A DNA stretch of 64,000 nucleotides from JAAZNO01 sp012798275 (GTDB lineage Bacteria > Chloroflexota > Anaerolineae > B4-G1 > SLSP01): NCBI GenBank assembly GCA_035347995.1, contig DAOPQD010000004.1, positions 11,266-75,265 on the forward strand. The letters are read 5' to 3'. This document shows, piece by piece, positions 1 through 8,916 of this stretch (positions within the stretch are counted from its first letter, which is position 1; every line of letters starts with the position of its first letter). The translations under genes were made by a program, and so were the position numbers. The notes beneath the pieces were generated by a model. It did no database searches and was not told where the DNA came from. It saw only the letters and a list, made by a program, of their open reading frames with translations.

Positions 1-16
1 GGGCTATGAACCAAAC

Positions 17-38
17 GGGCGGAAGTGTCCTTCCGCCC
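17..38 (-). terminator. Rho-independent-type hairpin after rplS
   Basis: A perfect 9-bp inverted repeat (GGGCGGAAG at 17-25 against CTTCCGCCC at 30-38) with a 4-nt loop lies 39 bp past the rplS stop. On the minus strand it is followed by GTTTGGTT, a weak U-tract. It is the likely end of the rplS transcript. Confidence 0.6.
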
Positions 39-76
39 TGTAATGCCGATAATGGGTCGCATGACTACCGACAGTG

Positions 77-427
77 CTATCTGCGATCTTCCTTTAAGCG
101 CGCAGCCTTGCCCCGCCGGTTGCGCAGGAAGTACAGCTGCGCGCGACGCACCTTGGCGTGTCGCAACACTTCTACTTTCTCCAGGCGCGGGGAATGCAGC
201 AAGAAAGTACGCTCAACCCCAATCCCGTTGGAAGCGATACGGCGCACCGTGAAATTAGCGTTCGCGCCGCCCTTGCGCAGACGAATTATCGTCCCCTGAA
301 AGGGCTGCACCCGTTCACGCCCACCTTCAACAATCCGCACATGTACTTTGACGGTATCGCCAGGCCGCAATTCTGGAATAGCCGGATTCGGCTGCAACTG
401 GCGTTCGAGTGATTCAACCAGATTCAT
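77..427 (-). CDS. rplS: 50S ribosomal protein L19
   Basis: This 116-aa protein is the large-subunit protein L19, which sits at the 30S-50S interface. The family signature is clear: an N-terminal MNLVESLERQ-type helix, then PGDTVKVHVRIVEGGRERVQPFQG and the C-terminal basic stretch KVRRAQLYFLRNRRGKAARL. Length matches the usual 113-120 residues. An in-frame ATG six codons upstream exists, but it overlaps the ribosome binding site (GGGGAG about 8 nt before the chosen ATG at 427), so the internal start is preferred. A sigma-70-type promoter lies just upstream and a hairpin terminator downstream, so it appears to be monocistronic; the usual trmD/rimM neighbours are not seen on this side. Confidence 0.97.
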   Translation of the reverse strand: MNLVESLERQLQPNPAIPELRPGDTVKVHVRIVEGGRERVQPFQGTIIRLRKGGANANFTVRRIASNGIGVERTFLLHSPRLEKVEVLRHAKVRRAQLYFLRNRRGKAARLKEDRR

Positions 428-476
428 GTTACTTTCTCCCCACAAAATTGCCGCCCGAAGCCGGCAGCGAGAGCAG

Positions 477-504
477 ATTATACCACAGACCTTAAGAAAG
501 GCAA
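477..504 (-). promoter_or_regulatory. Promoter of rplS
   Basis: On the minus strand TTGCCT (499-504) is separated by 16 bp from TATAAT (477-482). Transcription would start near 470, giving a leader of about 43 nt before the rplS start. Confidence 0.65.
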
Positions 505-514
505 CGCACCCCGG

Positions 515-1471
515 CTATTTGACGCGCACCCGCCAGCCGGCCTGCAGATAATCCGCATCCCGTGGCAGCCCCCGGCTGTCCCACAAATGCCCGTTCCACT
601 CCCAAAACTGCGTCCGACTCAACCCGTGACGTGAGATAATCCCCCATACCGTGTCGTTGGCGCTCACAGTGATATAAACCGGCTGCGGCAGAATCATCCC
701 CGGCTCCTCCGGCATCGCTAGCGACACCGTCGCGGGCTGACACCGCACCGTTGCCGTCTGCAAAATCGGCCACAGGGCCTTTTCGGCCAACGCTGCGTGA
801 TAGACGCTGAAAAAATCCACGCCGTGCCGCATCACCGCCTCGATCCAGGGAATGAGATCCTCAGGCAGGAAAGGCGTCTCGGCCTGCCGGGAGAATTGCG
901 GCGAGAGCACCGGGTAGATCTCCGGTGTGCGGCCCCACATCAGGCTCAGTTCGGGCAAGGCCTGATACACCTCGAAATCCAGCATGTCATCTGCCGTGCC
1001 ACCCCAGATCGGGAAACACAGCGGCATCCACCCTCCCTGGCACAGCGGCGCGAGGACTTCCAGGGCGGCGCGATCGGGCAAATGCGCGGGCGGCGGCGTC
1101 GCAACTAGCAGGCGCGGCGCGGGCACCTCGGCCTGGCGCAACGCCTCCACCAGGGGCTGCAATTGCCGCCCGGTCAACAACGCCGCGCCCAGGTACAGGA
1201 TCACCGCTTCATAGCCCAGTTCCAGGGACTGCACTATCGTCCAGACGGCCTCTTCCGGCGCGCGATCGGTGACGTGCAACCAGGCCAGGGGGCTGAATCC
1301 CAGGGAACGGATGCGCCCGATCAATCCCCGCGCAGATTCGGGGAAATAATGCGGCCCATGGCCCACCTTGGCCAGCAGATGTGAGCCCTCGATCCTGGTC
1401 GCCATTTCCACAGCGCGCTGCAGATCATACGAGTGGGCCAGCCAGATGCCCTTGCCACACAGACCTTCCAT
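515..1471 (-). CDS. LysM-domain protein with TIM-barrel-like N-terminal region
   Basis: This 318-aa protein ends in a LysM-like module (about residues 265-318: ITVSANDTVWGIISRHGLS, then a WNG and a final WRVRVK), which in known families binds peptidoglycan or chitin. The first about 240 residues look like a glycoside-hydrolase-type alpha/beta barrel, starting with GIWLAHSYDLQRAV and containing repeated hydrophobic strands, but I cannot name its family or identify catalytic residues. No signal peptide or lipobox is visible at the N-terminus, which is odd for a wall-binding protein. The start is supported by an AGAGGA Shine-Dalgarno sequence. It lies downstream of a terminator-closed gene on the same strand. 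Confidence 0.7.
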   Translation of the reverse strand: MEGLCGKGIWLAHSYDLQRAVEMATRIEGSHLLAKVGHGPHYFPESARGLIGRIRSLGFSPLAWLHVTDRAPEEAVWTIVQSLELGYEAVILYLGAALLTGRQLQPLVEALRQAEVPAPRLLVATPPPAHLPDRAALEVLAPLCQGGWMPLCFPIWGGTADDMLDFEVYQALPELSLMWGRTPEIYPVLSPQFSRQAETPFLPEDLIPWIEAVMRHGVDFFSVYHAALAEKALWPILQTATVRCQPATVSLAMPEEPGMILPQPVYITVSANDTVWGIISRHGLSRTQFWEWNGHLWDSRGLPRDADYLQAGWRVRVK

Positions 1472-1591
1472 ACCTGTCTTCCTCTACCTTTACCTTTCCA
1501 TTGGGCCTTTTCCCGCCAGTACGTCCCGTTCCGGCGTCGCCGCCAGGAGAGGGCACCCAGCGCCACGGCCCACGGCAACCCGGTAATCATC

Positions 1592-1627
1592 AAAAACGGG
1601 ACACGGCGCAAGGCATTCCCGTGTCCC
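1592..1627 (-). terminator. Terminator of the Thr/Pro-rich membrane protein gene
   Basis: A 9-bp perfect stem (GGGACACGG 1598-1606 with CCGTGTCCC 1619-1627, 12-nt loop) is followed on the minus strand by GTTTTTG, a classic intrinsic terminator. It lies 21 bp after the stop of the upstream gene. Confidence 0.8.
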
Positions 1628-1647
1628 GAAATTCAAGACCGACTGAT

Positions 1648-2274
1648 TCAGGCGCGGCGCAACTTCCGGGCGAAGATCAACAAGGCAGCCAGCAATCCCG
1701 CGGCGACAATGAGCAACACCTCTCCCAGGCCCGTGTCCGGGGTCGCGCTGGGGCCCGAGGTTGCGGCGGAGGGCGTCGCCGTTGGACGGGTCGTTCCCGC
1801 CGTGCGCGGGGTAGCCGTGGCGCGCGGGCTGACCGTAGCCGTACCACCAGGAGCCGGCGTGCCGGCCGATTCCCCGCCGACGGCGCCCGTTTCGGAGGGC
1901 GGCGTGGGGGTGCTGGTAGCGCGAATGACGGGCGTCGGCGTTGCCGTCGGTTCCACTTTCGGCGTCGCCGTCGCCGTCGGAGTGGAGGTCGGCTGCGCCT
2001 CCACCGTCTGCGTCTGCTGCATGGCAATCAGCACCGCTTCATTGGTGGCCATGATGCGGTCGTTTTCAGCCGCTTGTTGCGCTGTCTGACGGGGATTGAT
2101 GATCATCGCCCATACCACAAACGCGGCAATGGCCAGTAGCAGCAAACCGCCTAACACGGCCACGCCGATCAAGAAAGTGTGATTTTTCTTTTCTCCGCCC
2201 TCTTCTTCGGGGGTCTCTTCCTCAGCATCCATGAAGACGTCGTCGCCGAAAGTGTCCCGCAGGTCATCAGCCAT
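1648..2274 (-). CDS. Membrane-anchored Thr/Pro-rich protein with LPXTG-like tail
   Basis: This 208-aa protein has an acidic cytoplasmic N-terminus (residues 1-30, rich in D and E), one transmembrane helix (about 34-59), a coiled segment QTAQQAAENDRIMATNEAVLIAMQQ, and a long low-complexity linker of TPTA/TPTP type. The C-terminus is TPDTG at about residue 178, a hydrophobic helix, and the basic end KLRRA, the layout of a sortase sorting signal although the first residue is not Leu. The start at 2274 follows a GAGGAG ribosome binding site; an upstream in-frame ATG would lie inside the leader. Function unknown; a surface stalk or wall-associated protein is a guess. Confidence 0.7.
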   Translation of the reverse strand: MADDLRDTFGDDVFMDAEEETPEEEGGEKKNHTFLIGVAVLGGLLLLAIAAFVVWAMIINPRQTAQQAAENDRIMATNEAVLIAMQQTQTVEAQPTSTPTATATPKVEPTATPTPVIRATSTPTPPSETGAVGGESAGTPAPGGTATVSPRATATPRTAGTTRPTATPSAATSGPSATPDTGLGEVLLIVAAGLLAALLIFARKLRRA

Positions 2275-2318
2275 GGCTCTCTCCTCGGAAAATGCGTAAT
2301 CCGCAAGTGATCTTCTCT

Positions 2319-2352
2319 GAAAATAGAACCCGTGCCAAGGTGCGCCGGTGCC
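2319..2352. repeat. Short dispersed repeat, copy 1
   Basis: About 33 bp beginning GAAAATAGAACCCGT recurs at 24749-24782 with four mismatches and no gaps. Both copies lie in non-coding leaders. Nature unknown. Confidence 0.5.
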
Positions 2353-2413
2353 CACCGGCCACAAACCTCGATAACAACACACGCAGCATTACTATACCAC
2401 AAAGACAAAAAAC

Positions 2414-3487
2414 TCATAACAACAATTCCAGATTTGCATACGGAATCAACACCGTCTCGCCTTCAAAATCCACTTTGACGCAAGGGCGACGCGCTCCGGT
2501 CTCCAGCAAGACAAATCCAGGCGGGATATCCACCACCACTCCTGACATTCCCATATAGGGCGCACGCAACGCCCGCACCCGACTGCCCAACGTCAAAGGC
2601 GTGTTCCGGTCCACCACCGTCCCGTTTTGGGCAGGCATGGGCACCGCCACATAGGGACGTTCCACATCCCCCAGCCGCGACCACGCCGGGCGATGGAGAT
2701 CGGGCATACGCCCGCTCAACGCCGCTTCGCGTCCCTCCAGCGAGCGCAGCAGCTTGAAGATCGCTTCAGACATGCTCACCTTGCCCACGCCGTCTGTCGC
2801 CACGACCGGGAAGGGCATTTCCATCAGCCGCGGCATGAGTTGGGGCGAGACTCCTCCCACGATCATACCGCCTATCTGCATTTCCGCAGCCTGTTCCAGG
2901 GCCTCCTCGTCGCAACTGCTGCCGCCCACGACGACAGCGCCCTGCAAGGAAGCATCCAATTTCTTGGCCCGCAGGGACTGATGCGCCCCGCGCACCGCGA
3001 CCCGCAGCACCCCGAAGACTTCTTTCCCGTTCCCCCAAACCCCTTGAATGAGAGCGCCCCAGGCTTGAATGACCGCGCCCTCACCGGGCAGGACCCGCGC
3101 CACTATCCCCGGCACGAGCGCGTTGAGCTGCACCGGCCGGGATGGCGCTTCCAACAACAGCCGGCCACGCCCGGATCCCGTCACCGTTCCGGCGAAAGGA
3201 GCGCGACACGCGCGCCCGCCCAGACCGCCTCGTGAGGCGAGCACGGCGCCTTCTGCCACCGCATCGCCCACCGCCACTTCCAGATAGGGGGAGAGCTTTT
3301 TGGGCGGCACCGCCAGCTCGCGGCTCACGTTGATGATCGCGAACTGCGGCGGGGGCGTGTATTCGGCCACCAACTGAAAGGTTTCCACATTATCCCGCTC
3401 CCGCACCAATACTTTGCCGGGTTGCGGCAATTGCCGGACCACCTCAATGCGCGTCAACGGATTGACAATGCTGAAAGGCAAGATCAT
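2414..3487 (-). CDS. Uncharacterised protein with KOW-like C-terminus, partner of the MutL-type protein
   Basis: A 357-aa soluble protein that I do not recognise by name. Residues about 60-130 (PYLEVAVGDAVAEGAVLAS... CRAPFAGTVTG) resemble a barrel-sandwich or biotinyl-lipoyl-like fold. The middle contains two GG-rich strands (GAVVVGGSSCDEEAL and IGGMIVGGVSPQLM). The last about 70 residues (LTLGSRVRALRAPYMGMSGVVVDI...) resemble a KOW/SH3-like barrel. No signal peptide or membrane helix is seen. The start lies one base after the stop of the MutL-type gene, so translation is probably coupled and the two proteins are likely to act together. This is the last gene of a seven-gene operon. Confidence 0.75.
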   Translation of the reverse strand: MILPFSIVNPLTRIEVVRQLPQPGKVLVRERDNVETFQLVAEYTPPPQFAIINVSRELAVPPKKLSPYLEVAVGDAVAEGAVLASRGGLGGRACRAPFAGTVTGSGRGRLLLEAPSRPVQLNALVPGIVARVLPGEGAVIQAWGALIQGVWGNGKEVFGVLRVAVRGAHQSLRAKKLDASLQGAVVVGGSSCDEEALEQAAEMQIGGMIVGGVSPQLMPRLMEMPFPVVATDGVGKVSMSEAIFKLLRSLEGREAALSGRMPDLHRPAWSRLGDVERPYVAVPMPAQNGTVVDRNTPLTLGSRVRALRAPYMGMSGVVVDIPPGFVLLETGARRPCVKVDFEGETVLIPYANLELLL

Positions 3488-3488
3488 C

Positions 3489-5231
3489 TCAGCCCCCCAC
3501 GTCCCAGAGCCAGCGCTGCAGACGGTGACGGCGCTGTTCCGGATTCTCCGGCAACACCAACGGGCGGCCGCGCCCATCCACCACCAATCCCAACAGGCCA
3601 CCCATGACCTGCACCTTGCCGCCGTGTCCCGGCGCGCCCAGGCCGATGTCAAAGCGGCGGTTGGGACGCAATTCCAACGTCGCGCGCTGACCCGGCAACA
3701 AGGGCCAGAGCTCCAGCTCCCCATAATGCGCCTCGACAGCGAGGGTGCTGCCATCTTCGTAGATAATGCGCATCTGCAGGATCCCCTCGCCGGGATGCGC
3801 CTTGCCCACCGGCGAGATCACCGTCCCGAGCGGCACCAGAGTCCCCGCGTCGAGCGCCGACGCTGCCGCCAGCGGCTTGATCCCCGCTATCGCCCCCAGC
3901 GCCGGCGCCGCGCGGTTCGTGTCCAATAACACCGTCGAAATGCCCGTCGGCTCCAATCCATCCAGCAAAGCCAGAAGAATCTGGCCCGGACGAGGCATGT
4001 GAACCAGGCTACCCCCGGAGACCAGGATCGGATCGAAGCCCGGCAGCGCGTCCTCCTGGCTTCCGCCCCAGATCGTGCGTGCCTCACGCATCGCGCGGCG
4101 GAGCATCTCCCGCACCGCCGCCTGTTCCACCCAGAGTTCCGGCAGCTGCTGTGGGATGGTCCAAGGCTTGAGCGCGCGGTTATACAGGACGGCGAGAATC
4201 TGAGCCGCATTCATCTCTTCGGGCAGCCACTGCTGCAAGGCCGCAACACCCTCGTCTTCCGCCAACGCCAGCGCCCCGTAGACGCTGCCCTTCTGACTAT
4301 GCACCGAAAGCGCCAGTTCCCCGTGCTGACACGCCGCGATGGTGATACTCGCCGCGCCCACATCCACGCCCAGCACACCACGCTCCTGCCGCCCCTCGCG
4401 GTGCCAGAGGTATTCCACCACCCGCCCAAACGCCGTCGCCGTTGGCAGCAGGGGTAGGCGGCTCCAGACAGAAAGCGTGTCCACGCCAGGCAATTTGTAC
4501 AGCCGCTGTTCGATATAGAGCTGCTCAAGCAACGCCTGCGTTGGACCGAGATGTTCCGTATCCACCGTCGGGCGGACGTTATCTACCACATCTACCGTCA
4601 CGATTTCGCCCAGTAATTTGGTCACCTGCGACCGCAATTTGGCATTGCCCGCGTAAATCAGGCGGGGGCGACGATCGCTTTCGAGCATCGAAGCGCCCAA
4701 AGCGATGGCGTCGGCCAGCTCCATGACCGGACGGCTTGCGCCACCATCCACTCCCCCTACCAGCAACACCACGTCCGGCGCCAGATCGCGCACCGTCCGC
4801 GCCCAGGTCTCCTCGGGTGAACGCAGGCCGCCCTCGCGGCAAAGCACCGCTTCCACCGAGGCGTAGATCGAAGCCACAGCGTGAGAGGCGCTTTCCAGGC
4901 TCATTTCGGGCACCAGGCCCGCCAGCACCACATGCAAGGGCTCCGGCGCACTCAAAATCACCACGAAAGCGTCCACGCCGGTCAAGCCCTCACGCGGCAC
5001 GATCACCTTTCCATTGGCATGAAACTTACGCCCGGTGATGCGCTCCAGGTCCCGGATGGCGTGAACCACTCCCACGCTGACATCGTTCCAGGGGGCGCCG
5101 GCGGTCGTCAGCGTTTCTGCCTGGGCGACGAAACGATAGCTCTCGGCCACCCGCTCCAAGAGCAACAAATTGGTGTTGACCGCGCCACAATCGGCGACCA
5201 GAATAGATTCGATGGTCTGCTCTTCGGTCAT
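3489..5231 (-). CDS. MutL-family (glutamate mutase MutL-like) protein
   Basis: This 580-aa protein matches the MutL family named after the gene between the glutamate mutase subunits in clostridia (not the mismatch-repair MutL). Visible features are an N-terminal phosphate-1-like motif ILVADCGAVNTNLLLL, VVLLVGGVDGG (about 163-173), a second ATPase-like segment GVLGVDVGAASITIA (about 288-302) and ILVSGGSLVHMP near 410, the layout of the ASKHA actin-like fold. The family is thought to have a chaperone-like role, but no B12-dependent mutase genes (mutS/mutE) are near here. Instead it sits among membrane proteins and a zinc-ribbon protein, three bases after the previous gene and one base before the next, so a different role is likely in this operon. 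Confidence 0.85.
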   Translation of the reverse strand: MTEEQTIESILVADCGAVNTNLLLLERVAESYRFVAQAETLTTAGAPWNDVSVGVVHAIRDLERITGRKFHANGKVIVPREGLTGVDAFVVILSAPEPLHVVLAGLVPEMSLESASHAVASIYASVEAVLCREGGLRSPEETWARTVRDLAPDVVLLVGGVDGGASRPVMELADAIALGASMLESDRRPRLIYAGNAKLRSQVTKLLGEIVTVDVVDNVRPTVDTEHLGPTQALLEQLYIEQRLYKLPGVDTLSVWSRLPLLPTATAFGRVVEYLWHREGRQERGVLGVDVGAASITIAACQHGELALSVHSQKGSVYGALALAEDEGVAALQQWLPEEMNAAQILAVLYNRALKPWTIPQQLPELWVEQAAVREMLRRAMREARTIWGGSQEDALPGFDPILVSGGSLVHMPRPGQILLALLDGLEPTGISTVLLDTNRAAPALGAIAGIKPLAAASALDAGTLVPLGTVISPVGKAHPGEGILQMRIIYEDGSTLAVEAHYGELELWPLLPGQRATLELRPNRRFDIGLGAPGHGGKVQVMGGLLGLVVDGRGRPLVLPENPEQRRHRLQRWLWDVGG

Positions 5232-5234
5232 GCT

Positions 5235-5903
5235 TTAGCTCCCCGTCAGCCTGGAAATCGCTTCCATCACTGCTCCCACCACCGCCCACCAGCGCCCAAT
5301 GAATAACGTGAGCGCTGAGGTCAGCGCGCCGCCAAACGCCACGGCTAGAGCCACCGTGATGAAACCACGCCCTAGCTGCTGGACCCAGGTTCCCAGGCGT
5401 GCGGGGCGGGGCAGCTCAGCCTCCGCTTCCGCCGTGCGCGCGACGCGCACGCGAGGGGAAAAAGCAAATAACGCCAGAATGGTCCCCGCCAGCGCCAACA
5501 GGCCATCGAGAAAGGGCGACCATCCCCCTTGCAAGGTCACAGCCGCCCCTGTATCGCGCACCTGCGGGATGACAGTGCCCAACAAGGCCCCGCTCACCGC
5601 CACCGCGGCGCCCACGCCAATGATGAAGCCCATGGAAATATTCCCGAACGCCGAAAAGCGGGGAAATCCCTTGAGCAGCAACAACGCCCCCAGGATCAGG
5701 GGCACAAGATACAGGCTACGCACCGTACCCATAAGCCGCGTCACCAGCACCTCGCGCACCACAATCGCCAGCGCATAGCCCACACCGCTGCCCACCAACA
5801 GCGCCAGCGCCCACCGATAGAGCAGGTTATCACCGAGCAGATAGCTGAAAACCGCCAGGGTAATGATCGCGCCCGCGATGAGGGTTATCATATTCGTATC
5901 CAT
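5235..5903 (-). CDS. Multi-pass membrane protein of the MutL-type operon
   Basis: A 222-aa hydrophobic protein with about six predicted membrane helices (for example residues 6-24, 29-50, 62-80, 88-110, 128-150, 185-215). A charged loop around 150-175 (RVRVARTAEAEAELPRPARL) is probably cytoplasmic. I do not recognise a family. Its stop is separated by three bases from the MutL-type start and its start lies four bases after the zinc-ribbon gene, so it is co-translated with them. A membrane anchor or channel partner of the complex is a plausible guess only. Confidence 0.75.
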   Translation of the reverse strand: MDTNMITLIAGAIITLAVFSYLLGDNLLYRWALALLVGSGVGYALAIVVREVLVTRLMGTVRSLYLVPLILGALLLLKGFPRFSAFGNISMGFIIGVGAAVAVSGALLGTVIPQVRDTGAAVTLQGGWSPFLDGLLALAGTILALFAFSPRVRVARTAEAEAELPRPARLGTWVQQLGRGFITVALAVAFGGALTSALTLFIGRWWAVVGAVMEAISRLTGS

Positions 5904-5907
5904 GGCC

Positions 5908-8271
5908 TTACCCCGTCTTCTGTTTGCCCGCCAGCAGATAGAACAACGCTCCCGCTGCCAGGAGACTCGCCGCCAGCCATTGGGTCACCAACAAAGCATC
6001 CAGGCGACGGCTGATGTCCTCCCGCGGCGGCAATCCACGAGCCTGCAAATAGGCCGCAACCCCCGAAAAGCCGCTCAACCATCCAGCCTGAGCGGAGGCG
6101 TTGAGGTAGGGGCGGAGCTGCGGCGCCGCTGCGGCGCTCACCCCGGCGACGAGAGGCAACGCCGGTTTCCCCTCAGCGAGCCGCGCGCCATTGATGACCG
6201 CGGTCTGTTCCACCCAGGCCTTGAGCTTTTCAGGCCGCGAGGTGAGCACCACGAGCAAGTGGGGCCCGGCGTCGGCAGTGGCGCTCGTGAGAATCTGCGC
6301 CACGCCCGCCGTCCCCCCCGCCACAAAGCCTCGGCTGACCAGGCTGTCGGGCGAGACATCAGGGCGTCCCAACGCCCAGGCAAAGCGGTCGGCAATGAGG
6401 CCGGGACCTTCCGGCAGCGTGCTCACCGCCACAATCCGCGCCTCGCGGCTCAACAAATGCTCCAACAACGCCTCAACGATGAAATCCATCTCATCCACGT
6501 CAGCCAGGGTGTAGTCGAAGGCGATCCACACCTCCGCACCGGGTTGCAGGGCTTCAATAGTGGCATACAGCGCGGAGACATTGGGCTGCTCCGGCGGTTG
6601 CGCGAGAGGCGTTTCGGAAAAGCGCAATAACGAGGCCAACACCAGCACGAGCGCCACCATCACCCGCACCACAACGGCAGGCCAGGTCACCCGAGCGCGC
6701 GGTTTAGGCCGACCCTGGGCGCCCGCGCCACCTTCCAGCAGCTGTTGCCACAGTTGCGCCTCTTGAACCACGGTCTGCGGCAAGGGGACGGCCATGGTCG
6801 GCGCAAAGTGGGCGGGCGCGTCTACCCCCGGCAACGCCGGCAGAAGTCCCGCCAGCCCGGACAGGGGACCTTCGCTCTCCGGGGCGCTCACCGCCATCTC
6901 AAGCGCCGACGTCCCCGTCGCCGGCGACGTGGCCGTAGGACGATACGGCTGCAACCAATCAGGAATTTCCGCGCGGGTCAGCCCTTCCACAGGCGCTTCC
7001 TCGCCGGGGGGCGCTTCGGGGGCGCGGCTGGAATCCAGAGGCGCGGTGCCGGGCGGACGCAGTTGCTCCAGCCACATCGGGAGCTCGGCCTGCTCTAATC
7101 CCTCCGGCAGCGCCTCAACCGCAACAGCGCCGGAGCGCGGTCCCAACGCCCGCAGCCAATCCGGGACTTCAGCCGCCATTTCCCCCGCTCCCATCCGGGC
7201 GCTTTCGGAAGCCGGCGCTTGCTGTTCAGGCCAGGTGTCTTCGGCACTTAAATCCTCCCGACCCCCAATGGGATGTTCTTCCTCAATGTCCTCCTCCCAG
7301 GCAGAAAGCCAATCCGGCGCCGGGGCAGCAGAAATTGCAGGCGCTCCCGGCCTCTGAGCCGGCGTCTCTTCAGGCTCCAGGACCCCGGCGAGCCAATCGG
7401 GCAGGGCCGCCGGTTCCAGGCTCGCTTCCGGCTCCTGAGGTTCCGGCTCCAGGATAGGCTCCGCAGCCGACACTTCTTCCATGATGCCAGACAGCCAATC
7501 AGGGATTCCCTCTTCGGCAGCAATGGGAGGGGCGGCGGGTGAAGGGCTGGCCGCTTCCTCAACCAGGCCAGCAAGCCAGTCCGGCAGCTCCGCAGCGGGT
7601 TCGGGTTCCGGCGCCGGGGCCGCAGCAGCCGGCGCGCTCTCTTCCGCCAGGCCCGTGAGCCAATCCGGCAGCTCCGCAGCGGGTTCGGGTTCCGGGCGGG
7701 AGGGCACAGCAGCCGGCGCGCTCTCTTCCGCCAGGCCCGTGAGCCAGTCCGGCAGCTCCGCAGCCGGTTCGAGTTCCGGGCGGGAGGGCACAGCCGCCGG
7801 CGCGCTCTCTTCCGCCAGGCTGGTGAGCCAGTCCGGCAGCTCTACCGGCGTGACCGGTTCTTCAGGCGGTGTGGCCGTCTCCTCAGCCCGCTCCGCGAGC
7901 CCATCGGGCACCGCGCCAGACGTCTCGCCCGGCTCAGGCGTCTCAGGCCCCAGGAACCCCATCAGCCAATCGGGCATGGGCTGCTGAGCGCCAGTCTCGC
8001 CACTCTCGCCGGCCGGAGCCGGACGTGTGGGCAGCGAGATTCCCTGCACGCGAGGGCCAGTCTCTTCGGTAAGCTTTGCCGCGGGCGTCGCGGGCGTTTC
8101 CTCAGCCGGCACCAGCCGCGTATGGCATTGATCGCAGAAAATATTCCCGACAGGGTTTAACGTGCCACACTGCGGGCAGCGGATGCGGGTGCGGTAAAGC
8201 GGCGCACCGCACTCGCTGCAAAAGCGGCTGCTGTCACGGTTGAGCGTATTACATTTAGGACAGCGAATCAT
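5908..8271 (-). CDS. Double zinc-ribbon protein with PDWL repeats and C-terminal membrane domain
   Basis: A 787-aa protein. It begins with two zinc ribbons (C4/C7/C18/C21 and C32/C35/C46/C49). A long low-complexity region rich in E, P and A follows, containing ten PDWL motifs plus one PMWL, most in the frame LPDWLxGLxEE; three copies are near-identical at DNA level (about 7570-7850). A transmembrane helix (about residue 540-560), an alpha/beta domain containing VWIAFDYTLADVDEMD, and a final C-terminal helix before GKQKTG complete it. The repeated short helix motif looks like an array of binding peptides. A GTG start at 8292 is possible, but the ATG at 8271 puts the zinc ribbon at the N-terminus. 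Function unknown; a scaffold is my inference. Confidence 0.8.
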   Translation of the reverse strand: MIRCPKCNTLNRDSSRFCSECGAPLYRTRIRCPQCGTLNPVGNIFCDQCHTRLVPAEETPATPAAKLTEETGPRVQGISLPTRPAPAGESGETGAQQPMPDWLMGFLGPETPEPGETSGAVPDGLAERAEETATPPEEPVTPVELPDWLTSLAEESAPAAVPSRPELEPAAELPDWLTGLAEESAPAAVPSRPEPEPAAELPDWLTGLAEESAPAAAAPAPEPEPAAELPDWLAGLVEEAASPSPAAPPIAAEEGIPDWLSGIMEEVSAAEPILEPEPQEPEASLEPAALPDWLAGVLEPEETPAQRPGAPAISAAPAPDWLSAWEEDIEEEHPIGGREDLSAEDTWPEQQAPASESARMGAGEMAAEVPDWLRALGPRSGAVAVEALPEGLEQAELPMWLEQLRPPGTAPLDSSRAPEAPPGEEAPVEGLTRAEIPDWLQPYRPTATSPATGTSALEMAVSAPESEGPLSGLAGLLPALPGVDAPAHFAPTMAVPLPQTVVQEAQLWQQLLEGGAGAQGRPKPRARVTWPAVVVRVMVALVLVLASLLRFSETPLAQPPEQPNVSALYATIEALQPGAEVWIAFDYTLADVDEMDFIVEALLEHLLSREARIVAVSTLPEGPGLIADRFAWALGRPDVSPDSLVSRGFVAGGTAGVAQILTSATADAGPHLLVVLTSRPEKLKAWVEQTAVINGARLAEGKPALPLVAGVSAAAAPQLRPYLNASAQAGWLSGFSGVAAYLQARGLPPREDISRRLDALLVTQWLAASLLAAGALFYLLAGKQKTG
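7570..7850. repeat. In-gene tandem repeat of about 90 bp, three near-identical units
   Basis: Within the zinc-ribbon gene, three consecutive units encode LPDWLTxLAEESAPAA followed by an acidic-Pro linker and differ by only a few bases, indicating recent duplication or gene conversion. The surrounding PDWL units are older and more diverged. Confidence 0.75.
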
Positions 8272-8281
8272 ACGCCCCCCA

Positions 8282-8914
8282 TCAATCGTCACTGTGCGGG
8301 CGCGTCATGCCAAAGAGCACCCGTAGACCGGTCAAGAGAATGCCCAACGCCACACCGAGCGCCAATCCGCGCATTCCGGCCAGCGCCGGGACGCGCTGGA
8401 GCCAATCCGCCACGCCCACGACCGTCCCCATGGCCCCCTGATAGGGCACGATGGCGAGGGGAATCGAGCCTATCAACATGACGAGGACCACCGCCAGAAA
8501 GAGCACGCTGCCGAGGTTGCGCCGCACCTTGAAAAGGCGCATCCCGCTCAACAGCAGCGTGACTGCCGTCAGCGCCAGCAACGCCGATTGCCCCGGCGCC
8601 AGCAGCCCGCGCAGCAGCGTCTGGCCGACAGCGCCGGCCGGGCCCTGCCAGAGCACCAGGACAAAGACCACGAGAGCCGACAGTACCACCCACAGGCTCG
8701 TGGACTTGCCCTTCCCGCCGCGCCGCAACCGCGTCAAATGCACGCGCAGTAATTGCAGGTAGGCGAGGATAAAGGCAAAGGCCCCCACGAACATCGCCCA
8801 ATCAATGAGCACCGCCCGGATTTGGGGCAGCGGATCCACAGGAATGAACGCGCCCAGCAACACCAACAGCCCAGCGCTGATCGCCACAGCGGTAGGGAGA
8901 ATACGTTTGAACAT
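8282..8914 (-). CDS. Membrane protein of the MutL-type operon
   Basis: A 210-aa protein with about six hydrophobic helices, beginning MFKRILPTAVAISAGLLVLLGAF, with a second helix pair around DWAMFVGAFAFILAYLQL and a basic loop (LTRLRRGGKGKST). Later helices include VVLSALVVFVLVLW and LGSVLFLAVVLVMLIG. No family recognised. The start at 8914 lies two bases after the preceding stop (8917); the stop lies ten bases before the zinc-ribbon start. Probably part of a membrane complex with its neighbours. Confidence 0.72.
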   Translation of the reverse strand: MFKRILPTAVAISAGLLVLLGAFIPVDPLPQIRAVLIDWAMFVGAFAFILAYLQLLRVHLTRLRRGGKGKSTSLWVVLSALVVFVLVLWQGPAGAVGQTLLRGLLAPGQSALLALTAVTLLLSGMRLFKVRRNLGSVLFLAVVLVMLIGSIPLAIVPYQGAMGTVVGVADWLQRVPALAGMRGLALGVALGILLTGLRVLFGMTRPHSDD

Positions 8915-8916
8915 CT

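Noticed and set aside
7570..7850. Repeat array as CRISPR or transposon
   Set aside because: It is in frame and encodes the PDWL motif repeats, so it is protein-coding duplication.
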